A stretch of DNA of 64,000 nucleotides from Marinobacter denitrificans (GCF_008795955.1 NZ_VMHN01000003.1:186001-250000); one strand, 5' to 3'; counted from the stretch's first letter, positions 50,809-60,316 are shown. Numbers and translations: made by a program. Notes: generated by a model not told the origin, from the sequence alone.

Positions 50809-51662
50809 GCTATACCATTGACGACCTGAAAACCCTGATGGCAAGACTACGGGACCCGGAAACCGGGTGCCCGTGGGATACCCGCCAGACTTTCAAGACC
50901 ATTGTCCCTCACACCCTTGAGGAGGCCTACGAAGTTGCCGACGCTATCGACCGGGAGGATTACCCGCACCTGGAAGATGAATTGGGCGACCTGTTGTTCC
51001 AGGTGATTTTCTACAGTCAGATGGGAAAAGAGCAGAGCCATTTTGATTTCGACTCGGTGGTGGACAATCTGGTGCGCAAACTGGTCCGGCGCCATCCTCA
51101 CGTGTTTCCGGATGGCACTCTGGAAAGCCGGATCGACCCGGACAATCGCCCCGGTGAGGCGGAAATAAAGGCCAACTGGGAGCGTATCAAGGCCGAGGAG
51201 CGGGCAGCGAAACCGGAAAAGTCAGCCGGCACGGAGTCTGCAGGACGGCTGGATGGTATCGCCCGCACACTCCCCGCAATGGTGCGTGCTGAAAAACTTC
51301 AGCGCAGGGCCGCCACTCACGGTTTCGACTGGCCAGATGTCGAACCGGTCTTCGAAAAACTCCATGAAGAAATCGATGAACTGAAAGAAGCCTGGTATGA
51401 CGCGCGCTCCGGCACCGGCCCGGTGGGAGCTGTAGAGGATGAACTGGGGGACCTGCTGTTTGTCTGCGTCAATCTGGCACGGTTCATGAAGGTTAATCCT
51501 GAACAGGCCCTCAATAGCACCAATCACAAATTTGAGTCGCGATTCCGTGCTATCGAGGAACACCTGGAACGCGAAGGCCGTGATATGGACGGTGAGTCCC
51601 TGGAGGCGCTGGATGCGGTCTGGCAGGCTGTCAAAGGGGTGGAAAAACAGCGGAAAAAGTAA
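50805..51662 (+). CDS. mazG: nucleoside triphosphate pyrophosphohydrolase MazG
   Basis: Hydrolyses NTPs and dNTPs to monophosphates. The 285-residue protein has tandem MazG domains: CPWDTRQTF, then the metal-binding EEAYEVADAI and DELGDLLFQVIF in the first, and EEIDELKEAW with DELGDLLFVCVN in the second. It overlaps relA as ATGA. A 9-bp hairpin including its stop codon lies at 51659-51683. The E. coli mazEF toxin pair is absent, so this is the MazG enzyme without the toxin-antitoxin genes. Confidence 0.95.
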   Translation: MSYTIDDLKTLMARLRDPETGCPWDTRQTFKTIVPHTLEEAYEVADAIDREDYPHLEDELGDLLFQVIFYSQMGKEQSHFDFDSVVDNLVRKLVRRHPHVFPDGTLESRIDPDNRPGEAEIKANWERIKAEERAAKPEKSAGTESAGRLDGIARTLPAMVRAEKLQRRAATHGFDWPDVEPVFEKLHEEIDELKEAWYDARSGTGPVGAVEDELGDLLFVCVNLARFMKVNPEQALNSTNHKFESRFRAIEEHLEREGRDMDGESLEALDAVWQAVKGVEKQRKK

Positions 51663-51683
51663 CGGATAAGTACAATCCGTTAC
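51659..51683 (+). terminator. hairpin across the mazG stop
   Basis: A 9-bp perfect stem (GTAACGGAT / ATCCGTTAC) with a 7-base loop begins on the base before the mazG TAA. Only scattered Ts follow, so termination would be weak. Confidence 0.45.
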
Positions 51684-51732
51684 CATTAAATCCGCCCCCG
51701 GCGCGGTCGCTTCGTCTACACTTCCGGTTACT

Positions 51733-51753
51733 GATGCACACCTTTTGTGCATC
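51733..51753. promoter_or_regulatory. inverted repeat upstream of small RHH-like gene
   Basis: A perfect inverted repeat, GATGCACA and TGTGCATC around CCTTT, ends 37 bases ahead of the ATG at 51791. It could be an operator or an RNA hairpin. A partly similar sequence (GATGTAACCTTTTGG then TGCATGC) lies at 56618-56639 ahead of adk. Confidence 0.4.
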
Positions 51754-51790
51754 TTATGGGCCACCAAGAAGATGCAGGAGTGAAGGCACC

Positions 51791-52135
51791 ATGAAAATCA
51801 AAGATCTGGTCAATTACTGGGACAAGCATGCACGCGGTCGGCTGACCCGGGATGCGTATTTTGCCAACCTGTCCGACCAGCATCACAAGCGACTGGAAAA
51901 ACTGGCCGCGTTGTACCCGATGAAATCCTCCCAGGACCTTATGCGAGACCTGATCTCTGCGGCTCTTGATGAACTGGAGACCAGCTTTCCTTACGTTCAG
52001 GGTTCAAAGGTTGTCGCATTCGATGAGGACGGTTTCGAGATCTATGAAGACAAGGGCATGACCCCTCGCTTCATCAGCCTTAGCCAGAAGCACATCCAGA
52101 AGCTCAAGGCACGCCAGCTCGAATCGGTTGCCTGA
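51791..52135 (+). CDS. small ribbon-helix-helix-like protein, paralogue 1
   Basis: A 114-residue protein of unknown function. The N-terminal 75 residues (MKIKDLVNYWDKH; DAYFANLSDQHHKRLEKLAA; then LYPMKSSQDLMRDLISAALDEL in two parts) look like a short strand followed by two helices, as in ribbon-helix-helix DNA-binding folds. A further 40 residues form a C-terminal extension rich in charged residues. It is homologous to the 77-residue protein at 52214-52447 on the opposite strand. The ATG at 51791 follows a GGAG site; the open frame to 51734 runs through the 51733-51753 repeat. Whether it binds DNA is not established. Confidence 0.7.
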   Translation: MKIKDLVNYWDKHARGRLTRDAYFANLSDQHHKRLEKLAALYPMKSSQDLMRDLISAALDELETSFPYVQGSKVVAFDEDGFEIYEDKGMTPRFISLSQKHIQKLKARQLESVA

Positions 52136-52175
52136 TCGGGCCTTTAGCCTGATCAAGACAGTCCTGCAATAGTTA

Positions 52176-52196
52176 CGGGGTGGTTTGGCCACCCCG
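52176..52196. terminator. GC-rich hairpin between the convergent RHH-like genes
   Basis: An 8-bp perfect stem (CGGGGTGG / CCACCCCG) with a TTTGG loop lies in the 78-base convergent spacer. It lacks a T tract, so it may act as a transcriptional or mRNA-end barrier for both genes. Confidence 0.55.
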
Positions 52197-52213
52197 CGGT
52201 CAACTGCCCGCCG

Positions 52214-52447
52214 TTATTTATCCTTGCCTTCCAGTTTGTCCTTCAACGGGCTCAGCCGGACCAGGTCGTCCAGTGCTGCAGCAATCATGTCATTAAGAAT
52301 GTCGCTTTCCGAGCGGTCCGGATATAGTTCGGCCAACGCGGCTATGCGCGCTGCGTCTTCCAGCGGCAAACGGAGATTGTAATCGTGGCTCCGCTCGACA
52401 GGTTCTTTCTTGCCTTCCCAGTGTTTGGGCAGATCGGTTACTTTCAT
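52214..52447 (-). CDS. small ribbon-helix-helix-like protein, paralogue 2
   Basis: A 77-residue protein that aligns with paralogue 1: MKVTDLPKHWEG against MKIKDLVNYWDK, LAELYPDRSESDILNDMIAAALD against LAALYPMKSSQDLMRDLISAALD (each quoted in part). Predicted fold: strand HDYNLRLP, helix LEDAARIAALAEL, turn, helix DILNDMIAAALDDL. It ends EGKDK. A GGAG-like site (AAGGAGTTT) precedes the ATG on the minus strand. Divergent from ppc. Function unknown; a small transcription regulator or accessory DNA-binding protein is possible. Confidence 0.7.
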   Translation of the reverse strand: MKVTDLPKHWEGKKEPVERSHDYNLRLPLEDAARIAALAELYPDRSESDILNDMIAAALDDLVRLSPLKDKLEGKDK

Positions 52448-52548
52448 GAAAACTCCTTGCGGCCACAGGTTTTAATCGTTAGACAGGCTTTAAGAGTAAA
52501 TAGTATCGTAAGTTTACTTCGCCTCCGTCAATTTAAAAGGACGTCAAT

Positions 52549-55194
52549 GTGACCGAGCTACACCCCGACCTCCGAGAAAACGTTCGCATGCTGGGTGAGT
52601 TGCTGGGACAAAGTATCCAGCGCGATCCCGGCCGGGACTGTTACGAGCTGATTGAAGAAGTGCGCGCCGCCGCCAAGGCTGATCGCCGGCAGGAAAGCGG
52701 GTCCGGACAGCGCCTGGTTAACCTGCTGGGGAAACTGAGTGATGACGAGCTTTTGCCGGTAACCCGTGCCTTTAACCAGTTTCTGAACCTGGCTAACCTG
52801 GCCGAGCAGTACCACGGAATCCGCCGCAAGCGCGGTCACCAGTCGGATCTGATGGTGGAATCTCTCGGCGAGGTGTTCAGTCGCCTCAAGAACGGAGGTG
52901 TCAGCGCGGATGAGCTGCATCGCCGGGTAGCGGACCTTCGCATTGAATATGTGCTCACCGCGCACCCCACGGAAGTTGCGCGTCGCACTCTGATCATGAA
53001 GTACGACGAGATGTCAGACTGCCTGGCACGCCTGGATCATGACGACCTTCTGCCCGCAGAGCGCGAGGAAATTGTGGACAGGTTGGGGCAGCTGGTCACC
53101 GAAGCCTGGCACACGGATGAAATACGCCATGAACGACCAACCGCCGTGGACGAAGCCAAGTGGGGGTTTGCGGTTATCGAGAACAGCCTGTGGCAGGCCC
53201 TGCCGCGTTTTCTCCGGAGCCTTGATCTGTCGCTCTCCGAAGCCACAGGCAAAGGGCTGCCCCTGGACGCGTCTCCCATCCGCATTGCATCCTGGATGGG
53301 TGGCGACCGCGACGGCAATCCCAACGTCACCCATGAAGTGACCCGCAAGGTGTTCCTCCTGGGCCGCTGGATGGCCGCCGATCTTTACCTGCGGGATATC
53401 CAGGCGCTGCGTGCCGAGCTGTCCATGTGGCAGGCAAGTGATGAGTTGCGGGCCATCACCGGGGCGTCCCGCGAGCCCTATCGCATGGTGCTGGCAGGAC
53501 TAAGGGAAAAACTGATCAGAACCCGGGATTGGGCAGAAGCCAGCGTGGCCGGTGAGCCCGCGGACGCGACGGATATCCTGTTTGCCAACGAGGATTTTAC
53601 TGGCCCACTGGAGCTGTGTTATCGCTCACTGGTTGAATGCGGCCTGGAAACCATCGCCAACGGCCCGCTGTTGGATACCATTCGCCGGGCACACACCTTT
53701 GGTCTTCCGCTGATTCGCCTGGATATTCGTCAGGAAGCTTCCCGCCATGCCGCAGCTGTTGCAGAAATGGTGGACTACCTCGGGATGGGCGATTACCTGT
53801 CGTGGTCCGAGCAGGAGCGCCAGGAATTTCTGGTGCGTGAGCTCAAGGGCCGGCGCCCCCTGGTACCGAGGCACTGGCAACCTTCGGAGGAAGTCGGCGA
53901 AGTGCTGGCGACCTGTGAAGTGGTGGCGCAACAGACACCGGAAGCCCTGGGCTCCTACGTTATTTCCATGGCCAGCAAGCCCTCCGACGTATTGAGTGTG
54001 ATTTTGCTGCTGCGGGAAGCCGGCATGGAAAATCGCATGCGGGTAGTGCCGTTGTTCGAGACTCTTGATGATCTGCGGGGCGCACCCGACAGCATGGCAG
54101 CCCTCTACAATGTGGATTGGTACCGGGAGTATTGCGAGGGCCGCCAGGAAGTGATGATCGGCTACTCGGACTCGTCCAAGGATGCCGGCCAGATGATGGC
54201 GGCCTGGGCTCAGTACCAGGCCCAGGAACAGCTGACGGAAGTTGCCAGTGAACACGGCGTTCACCTGACCCTGTTCCATGGTCGCGGCGGTACCGTGGGC
54301 CGAGGTGGTGGCCCTGCCAATCGGGCGATACTGTCCCAGCCCCCGGGGTCCGTTAACGGCAGCTTCCGGATCACCGAACAGGGCGAGATGATCCGCTTCA
54401 AATTCGGCCTGCCCCGGTTGGCGGAGCAGAGCCTGACGCTCTACACCACCGCCGTGGTGGAAGCGACCCTGGCCCCGCCCCCTGGGCCGGAGCCGGAATG
54501 GCGTGAAGTTATGGACTGGTTGACGGAGCGGTCACTGAAGGCCTACCGCGATGTCGTCCGTGATAACCCGGAGTTTGTGCCCTATTTTCGCCAGGTCACG
54601 CCCGAACAGGCTCTTGGCAAGCTCGCTCTGGGCAGCCGCCCGGCAAGGCGCAAACCCGGCGGCGGTGTGGAAAGCCTTCGGGCCATTCCCTGGATCTTCG
54701 CCTGGACTCAGATGCGCTTGATGCTGCCCAGTTGGCTGGGCAGTGACGTGGCCCTGGAAGAAGCTTTCCGCAATGACCGGGTGCCGGTCCTGCGGGAAAT
54801 GATGCAGAAATGGCCGTTCTTCAAAACCTACGTGGATATGCTGGAGATGGTACTGGCGAAGTCCGACCTGCGAATTGCCAGCTACTACGAAAAGACCCTG
54901 GTAGACGATCCCGCGTTACTGGAACTGGGCAAAAACCTGCGGGAACGCCTGCAGGGATGCATTCGCCATCTGCTGGAACTCAAGGAGCAGGAGACACTGC
55001 TGGAGCAGGAACCGGTGTTTGCCCATTCCATGCGTGTACGTAATCCGTATACTGATCCGCTACACTACCTACAGGCAGAGCTGTTGAAGCGCGACCGCGA
55101 AAGTGAAGGCAAGGGCGAAGTGCCCGATATGGTAGAGCGCGCCCTTAAAGTCACCATGGCGGGCATCTCGGCAGGCATGCGAAACACCGGATAA
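52549..55194 (+). CDS. ppc: phosphoenolpyruvate carboxylase
   Basis: Carboxylates PEP to oxaloacetate, replenishing the TCA cycle. The protein has 881 residues, starts at GTG (MTELHPDLREN), and shows the catalytic H139 in VLTAHPTEV, the glycine-rich FHGRGGTVGRGGGP, and a C-terminus ending RNTG. It follows an AAAAGGA ribosome site. Its 3' neighbour is a YbaK-HDOD protein starting 25 bases later. Confidence 0.97.
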   Translation: MTELHPDLRENVRMLGELLGQSIQRDPGRDCYELIEEVRAAAKADRRQESGSGQRLVNLLGKLSDDELLPVTRAFNQFLNLANLAEQYHGIRRKRGHQSDLMVESLGEVFSRLKNGGVSADELHRRVADLRIEYVLTAHPTEVARRTLIMKYDEMSDCLARLDHDDLLPAEREEIVDRLGQLVTEAWHTDEIRHERPTAVDEAKWGFAVIENSLWQALPRFLRSLDLSLSEATGKGLPLDASPIRIASWMGGDRDGNPNVTHEVTRKVFLLGRWMAADLYLRDIQALRAELSMWQASDELRAITGASREPYRMVLAGLREKLIRTRDWAEASVAGEPADATDILFANEDFTGPLELCYRSLVECGLETIANGPLLDTIRRAHTFGLPLIRLDIRQEASRHAAAVAEMVDYLGMGDYLSWSEQERQEFLVRELKGRRPLVPRHWQPSEEVGEVLATCEVVAQQTPEALGSYVISMASKPSDVLSVILLLREAGMENRMRVVPLFETLDDLRGAPDSMAALYNVDWYREYCEGRQEVMIGYSDSSKDAGQMMAAWAQYQAQEQLTEVASEHGVHLTLFHGRGGTVGRGGGPANRAILSQPPGSVNGSFRITEQGEMIRFKFGLPRLAEQSLTLYTTAVVEATLAPPPGPEPEWREVMDWLTERSLKAYRDVVRDNPEFVPYFRQVTPEQALGKLALGSRPARRKPGGGVESLRAIPWIFAWTQMRLMLPSWLGSDVALEEAFRNDRVPVLREMMQKWPFFKTYVDMLEMVLAKSDLRIASYYEKTLVDDPALLELGKNLRERLQGCIRHLLELKEQETLLEQEPVFAHSMRVRNPYTDPLHYLQAELLKRDRESEGKGEVPDMVERALKVTMAGISAGMRNTG

Positions 55195-55219
55195 TCAAAC
55201 AGAACACAGGAGTAAAGCC

Positions 55220-56590
55220 GTGGCGTTAGCGGCAAGACTGGAAGGTTTTCTGGCTCGCAATGGAATCGCCTACCGGGAACTGGCAATTGATCAGGTGCTT
55301 AACTTTGATGCAGCGGTGATGGCCTCCGGCCGTCCTCAGGACGAATTTGTCCGGGCGACGCCGCTGATTGATATCAATGGCGTAATCATGGCCGTTCACG
55401 GCTATAACACCAGCCTGGACATGGATCTGGTCCACAAGCTCACAGGCCGGCGGCTCCAGCCACTGACCGCTCGCCAGTCGGCGCGCCTGTTTGCCGACTG
55501 CGACCCGGGCTTTCAGCCACCGGTAGGGGCGGCCTACGATATACCTGTGCTGGTCGACCAGGATGTGCTGGATTTCTCGCGTTCCCTGATGTGTTGTGGC
55601 ACCGACAACACGCTGCTGGAGCTGGACCGTACTTCCCTCGCCAGGGCATTGGCTGATGCAACACCGGGGCACCTGGTTATCCGTGGTCAGAACAACGGAG
55701 AGCGCGAGGCCCTGACACTTGAAGAAGTAGCCGACAAACTCCAGAAGCTTTATCGCCTGCCGCCCATGCCGGCATTGGCGTTACGCATTCTCAGGCTCAC
55801 GGCCAACACCGAGGCTACGGCCCGTGAGCTGGCGGAGCTGATTGAATTCGACCCCAGCCTTACGGCGCAGATTATGCGTTATGCCCGCTCAGCACTCTTT
55901 AATTACCCTGGCCAGATCAATTCCGTTCAGGAAGCGGTTACCCGCGTTCTTGGTTTCGATCGTGTTGCTCACATTGCCCTTGGCATCGCCTCCGTCCGCG
56001 CTTTCGAAGTGCCCCGCCAGGGCATGCTGGGGATGGATCAGTTCTGGCGGCATTCCCTCTACTGCGCCTTCCTGTGCCAGCGCATGGCGCCCAGGTGTAG
56101 TGCTGACAAGGGGCTGGCCTATCTTTGTGGTTTGCTACACAACTTCGGCCTGTTGCTGATCGGACATCTGTTCCCGCAGGAATTCAGCGAGCTCAACACT
56201 CTTCGTGAAGCCAACCCGGAAGCCAGCATGCATTCGCTGGAGCAGCAGGTATTCGGTGCTGATGACAGCCAGCAGATGCTGGCCGTTGGTCACGGTGCCA
56301 TTGGCGGAATTCTCCACCGCTTGTGGGAATTGCCTGACCCGGTGGTCAAGGCAGCCGGCATGCATCAACACCAGGGGTATCAGGGAGAGCATGAAAACTA
56401 TGTGCTCATGGTTCAGCTTGCCAACGGGTTGCTCAAGGAGAAGGGCATTGGTGACGAGTTCAACCCGGATGACCTGACGGCCCTGGCAGCGCCGCTGGGG
56501 CTTTCAGACAGCGATATCGCCAACCTCAGTGAGGAAATCGACAAGGTTTCCGGAGATCTGGACGCACTGGCACTTTCCCTGTCATCCTGA
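55220..56590 (+). CDS. YbaK-like deacylase domain fused to HDOD domain
   Basis: A 456-residue two-domain protein. Residues 1-150 resemble a YbaK/ProX-type aminoacyl-tRNA deacylase domain (LEGFLARNGIAYRELAIDQ; ATPLIDINGVIMAVHGYN; LTGRRLQPLTARQSARLF in parts), without a clear complete catalytic set by eye. From about 170 to the end it is an HDOD domain (LPPMPALALRILRL; GLLHNFGLLLIGHLFP). GTG start with CACAGGAGTAAA upstream. It follows ppc by 25 bases, so may be co-transcribed. An unrelated second HDOD protein lies at 25192-26025. The role of the fusion is not known. Confidence 0.8.
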   Translation: MALAARLEGFLARNGIAYRELAIDQVLNFDAAVMASGRPQDEFVRATPLIDINGVIMAVHGYNTSLDMDLVHKLTGRRLQPLTARQSARLFADCDPGFQPPVGAAYDIPVLVDQDVLDFSRSLMCCGTDNTLLELDRTSLARALADATPGHLVIRGQNNGEREALTLEEVADKLQKLYRLPPMPALALRILRLTANTEATARELAELIEFDPSLTAQIMRYARSALFNYPGQINSVQEAVTRVLGFDRVAHIALGIASVRAFEVPRQGMLGMDQFWRHSLYCAFLCQRMAPRCSADKGLAYLCGLLHNFGLLLIGHLFPQEFSELNTLREANPEASMHSLEQQVFGADDSQQMLAVGHGAIGGILHRLWELPDPVVKAAGMHQHQGYQGEHENYVLMVQLANGLLKEKGIGDEFNPDDLTALAAPLGLSDSDIANLSEEIDKVSGDLDALALSLSS

Positions 56591-56675
56591 CCCCCGAACG
56601 ACTGCACAATACACCCTGATGTAACCTTTTGGTGCATGCTACGGAGGTCCACTTTCTCTGAAGTGGCTGAGTTCG

Positions 56676-56681
56676 TATAAT
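56676..56681 (+). promoter_or_regulatory. candidate -10 box for adk
   Basis: A perfect TATAAT lies about 114 bases ahead of adk. The -35 region (TTTCTC at 17 bases) is poor. It would give a leader that includes the hairpin at 56731-56750. Confidence 0.4.
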
Positions 56682-56730
56682 GCGCCTTCTTCGGCGTGGC
56701 CCAGCGGGCCATGACCGGCGAGAGGCTGTC

Positions 56731-56750
56731 GCAAAGCCGCGGGGTTTTGC
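56731..56750 (+). promoter_or_regulatory. leader hairpin upstream of adk
   Basis: An 8-bp stem with one G-U pair (GCAAAGCC / GGTTTTGC) and a GCGG loop lies about 45 bases ahead of the adk start. A smaller hairpin (TGGCCC / GGGCCA) precedes it near 56697-56711. Whether these are a 5' UTR structure or an imperfect terminator of the upstream gene is open. Confidence 0.35.
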
Positions 56751-56773
56751 CACAGCTTTTCAAATGATAATGA

Positions 56774-57448
<675 letters not shown>

Positions 57449-57452
57449 CCGC

Positions 57453-58148
57453 GTGAAACTACTGGCACTGGATACCTCGTCGGAGGGCTGCTCAGCAGCC
57501 CTGCTGGCAGACGGCAGCGTGACGGAGCGCTTTGAACTTGCACCGCGGGGGCATACCCGCCTGCTGATGCCCATGGTTCGTGAGCTTCTTGCCGAGCAGG
57601 GGCTGGTGCCGGCTGAGCTTGACGCACTGGCCTTCGCCTGTGGTCCGGGGTCTTTTACCGGTCTTCGAATCGCTACCGGGGTGGTACAGGGCCTGGCCTA
57701 TGGCCTGGATGTACCCGTGGTTCCGGTGTCGTCGCTGGCGGCCGTGGCGGCCGATGCTATTGCCCGTTTCTCACTCTCTGAAGGCGACGGCATCGCTGTG
57801 GCGTTTGATGCCCGCATGGGCGAAGTCTACTGGGCGTGCTATGTGTGCCAGGCTGGCCGTCCAGAGCTGCTTGGTGACGAACAGGTGAGTGCCCCGGAAT
57901 CGGTTGCTCTGGTACCCGGTGTGCGCTGCTGGTTTGGTGTGGGCCAGGGTTGGGGCTTGAGGGACGACTTTCCGGACGATGTTACCGGAGCCATGAAGGA
58001 AGTCGACGCCACGCTGGTTCCCAGAGCGTCCCGAGTGGCTGAATTAGCGGCGCATGCGTTTCAAGAAGGAAGGGGTGTGGCTGCCGCTCAGGCCCAACCC
58101 GTCTATATTCGTGATGAAGTGGCCTGGAAGAAACTCCCGGGCCGCTGA
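57453..58148 (+). CDS. tsaB: tRNA threonylcarbamoyladenosine biosynthesis protein TsaB
   Basis: Partner of TsaD and TsaE in forming t6A37 on ANN-decoding tRNAs. The 231-residue protein starts at GTG with MKLLALDTSSEGCSAAL and has the ASKHA-fold core: GHTRLLMPMVRELL, FACGPGSFTGLRIATGVVQG in parts, and DARMGEVYWA. It is four bases downstream of adk and is followed by uppP. Confidence 0.95.
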   Translation: MKLLALDTSSEGCSAALLADGSVTERFELAPRGHTRLLMPMVRELLAEQGLVPAELDALAFACGPGSFTGLRIATGVVQGLAYGLDVPVVPVSSLAAVAADAIARFSLSEGDGIAVAFDARMGEVYWACYVCQAGRPELLGDEQVSAPESVALVPGVRCWFGVGQGWGLRDDFPDDVTGAMKEVDATLVPRASRVAELAAHAFQEGRGVAAAQAQPVYIRDEVAWKKLPGR

Positions 58149-58181
58149 CAACCTCCTTGCTACCATACGGAAACACTGCCC

Positions 58182-58979
58182 ATGGAACTGTGGCACATTA
58201 TTGTATTGGCCATTATTCAGGGACTGACGGAATTTCTTCCGATCAGCAGCTCCGCCCATCTGATTCTGCCGTCACAGATCCTGGGCTGGCCAGACCAGGG
58301 CCTGGCCTTTGATGTGGCAGTGCACGTGGGCACCCTGGCAGCGGTGGTGTGGTATTTTCGCACGGAAGTTGTCCGGCTTAGCGTTGCCTGGGCCGGAGAT
58401 ACGGCCCGTGGTCGGGTGGGGCAGGACAGTGGGCTTGCCTGGGCGGTCATCGCGGGCACCATTCCGGCTGGTCTGGCAGGGCTGTTGCTCAATGATTTTA
58501 TCGAGTCTTCCCTGCGTTCGGGACTGGTGATTGCCGCCTCCACCATCGGTTTTGGCCTTGTGCTCTGGTGGTCGGATGCCGTAGGGCGCCGTGCCCGGGA
58601 GCTGCCTTCCCTGACCATGAAAGACGCAGTGATTATCGGGTTGGCCCAGGCACTGGCGTTGATTCCTGGCACCTCCCGTTCCGGGATTACTATCACCGCG
58701 GCCTTATTTCTGGGCTTTGGCCGGGATGCCGCGGCACGCTTTTCGTTCCTGCTCTCTATCCCTTTGATCCTCGCCGCTGGCCTGCTGAAAACACTCGAGC
58801 TGGTGGAGCAGGGTGGAGCAACCGATTGGGCGGCCATTGCATTGGGCGCTGCGCTGTCGTTTGTCAGCGCGGTGATCTGTATACATCTGTTCCTGAAGTT
58901 TCTGGAGCAGCTTGGCCTCATGCCTTTTGTCATCTACCGGCTGGTTCTTGGTTTGTTGCTGATTGTCATGCTGTGGTAG
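58182..58979 (+). CDS. uppP: undecaprenyl-diphosphatase UppP
   Basis: Inner-membrane phosphatase (BacA family) that recycles the C55 lipid carrier for peptidoglycan. The 265-residue protein has several transmembrane helices and the family signatures QGLTEFLPISSSAHLIL near the start and PGTSRSGITITAALFLG. It lies 33 bases after tsaB. Overproduction of this family gives bacitracin resistance in E. coli, but nothing here suggests a resistance cassette. Confidence 0.96.
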   Translation: MELWHIIVLAIIQGLTEFLPISSSAHLILPSQILGWPDQGLAFDVAVHVGTLAAVVWYFRTEVVRLSVAWAGDTARGRVGQDSGLAWAVIAGTIPAGLAGLLLNDFIESSLRSGLVIAASTIGFGLVLWWSDAVGRRARELPSLTMKDAVIIGLAQALALIPGTSRSGITITAALFLGFGRDAAARFSFLLSIPLILAAGLLKTLELVEQGGATDWAAIALGAALSFVSAVICIHLFLKFLEQLGLMPFVIYRLVLGLLLIVMLW

Positions 58980-59110
58980 GTCATGCTGTGGCAAGTAGTG
59001 GTTGAGGTCGGTTGAAGAGGGTAGAGCAAATTGTGAACAGCCAGCTTTTAAAACCGGGATAAATCTTCCATAATCCGGATTCAGTTGTAACCAGAATCGG
59101 TGTGCCTGAA

Positions 59111-59473
59111 ATGATTGGTGGTGTAAATCCAAACAGCGGTCTTCCTTTCCAGTCCGGCAATAACAGCCCGGTCAGGGAGCGCAGTGACGTTGCCCGTGCG
59201 CCTGCAACTGCACCGGAGAGCAACAGCGATGCCGTTCGCCGGGACCTGTCCGACACCCCTTCCCGTAATGCCGATCTACGGCCCATACCTTCTGCAGAGT
59301 CTCTGGAGCGGCGTATTGAAGCGCGCCAGGCGGCAGAAGATGTCAGGCTGGAGCGGTTTCGCGCCGATGAGATGCCCCTGAATACCTCAAGAGCCTTGTC
59401 CACGTTTGCCGATGTAGCCGCGCGCGGTGATGCCTCCGATAATAGCCTGGCCGGCATCGATATTCTGGTTTGA
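59111..59473 (+). CDS. small disordered protein upstream of rsmJ
   Basis: An unrecognised protein of 120 residues: [18 protein letters not shown] at the start, then a Ser/Ala/Arg/Asp-rich region of low complexity (about 20-65). A helix-prone segment follows ([20 protein letters not shown]), and the C-terminus is [10 protein letters not shown] to DILV. There is no signal peptide or membrane helix. ATG at 59111 is preferred to a GTG at 59102, though neither has a strong ribosome site. The stop codon overlaps the rsmJ start (TGATG), which implies translation. Function unknown. Confidence 0.65.
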   Translation: MIGGVNPNSGLPFQSGNNSPVRERSDVARAPATAPESNSDAVRRDLSDTPSRNADLRPIPSAESLERRIEARQAAEDVRLERFRADEMPLNTSRALSTFADVAARGDASDNSLAGIDILV

Positions 59474-60282
59474 TGTCTTCCCGAAACCACGCTCCTGGAC
59501 TTGCCGTTGCCTGCAGCCCTCTGGGTGATGGTCTTGCCGCCCGATCACTGGCCGGGCAGCTATCGTTGCCTTTTCTGGGCACGGTGCGCCCCCGTGATAT
59601 CCGGGAGTATCCGGTATTACTGTTCTCCGATGAACATGGCCTCGGCCTGCAGGTTACCGGCAAGGGCGCCCCGGGCCCGGTCAGGGCCGAGTTTGTTACC
59701 GGTAAGGCGGGATACCGCCGGGAGCATGGCGGTGGCACCGGCCAGTTGATTGCCAAGGCGGTGGGCTTGCAGAAAACACGGAAACCGCTGCATGTCCTGG
59801 ATGCCACCGCAGGCCTCGGGCAGGATGCGTTTGTGCTGGCATCCCTGGGCTGCCAGGTCACGCTTTTTGAGCGCTCACCTATAGTACACGCGTTGCTCAG
59901 TGACGGCCTCGCCAGAGCCGCTCTGAATGAGCAGAGTGCGCCGCTGGCTGCGCGTATGTTGTTGCAGCCTGGAAACAGTATCGAGTGGCTGCACAAGGCG
60001 GAAAACGGGGCTGCGGATGTTATCTATCTGGACCCGATGTTTCCTCACCGTGACAAGTCAGCCTTGGTGAAAAAGGAAATGCAGGTATTCCGCACAGTGG
60101 TCGGGGACGATGACGATTCAGCCGAGTTGCTGGCCGCAGCGTTGGCAGTGGCAACCTATCGGGTGGTGATCAAGCGTCCCCGCAAGGCTGATCCGGTCGA
60201 CGGGCCGGAGCCAACTACCCGTATCGAGGGTAAAAGCAGCCGCTACGATATCTATTCCATCAAGGCACTGCCCAGCAGCTGA
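59473..60282 (+). CDS. rsmJ: 16S rRNA (guanine-1516-N2)-methyltransferase RsmJ
   Basis: SAM-dependent rRNA methyltransferase acting on the 30S subunit. The 269-residue protein has the Rossmann motif [19 protein letters not shown] and the RsmJ catalytic segment [20 protein letters not shown]. The ATG at 59473 overlaps the stop of the small gene upstream. It faces plsB, with a hairpin at 60297-60316 across the plsB stop. Confidence 0.93.
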   Translation: MSSRNHAPGLAVACSPLGDGLAARSLAGQLSLPFLGTVRPRDIREYPVLLFSDEHGLGLQVTGKGAPGPVRAEFVTGKAGYRREHGGGTGQLIAKAVGLQKTRKPLHVLDATAGLGQDAFVLASLGCQVTLFERSPIVHALLSDGLARAALNEQSAPLAARMLLQPGNSIEWLHKAENGAADVIYLDPMFPHRDKSALVKKEMQVFRTVVGDDDDSAELLAAALAVATYRVVIKRPRKADPVDGPEPTTRIEGKSSRYDIYSIKALPSS

Positions 60283-60296
60283 CAAAATCATCAGAA

Positions 60297-60316
60297 TCGG
60301 GGCACTCAGGCCCCGA
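60297..60316. terminator. hairpin between convergent rsmJ and plsB
   Basis: A 7-bp perfect stem (TCGGGGC / GCCCCGA) with a 6-base loop spans the plsB stop codon. T-rich sequence on the minus-strand side is short, so termination strength is doubtful. Confidence 0.5.

Noticed and set aside
48571..51662. A MazEF toxin-antitoxin module around mazG
   Set aside because: relA is followed directly by mazG; no mazE or mazF lies in between or beside.
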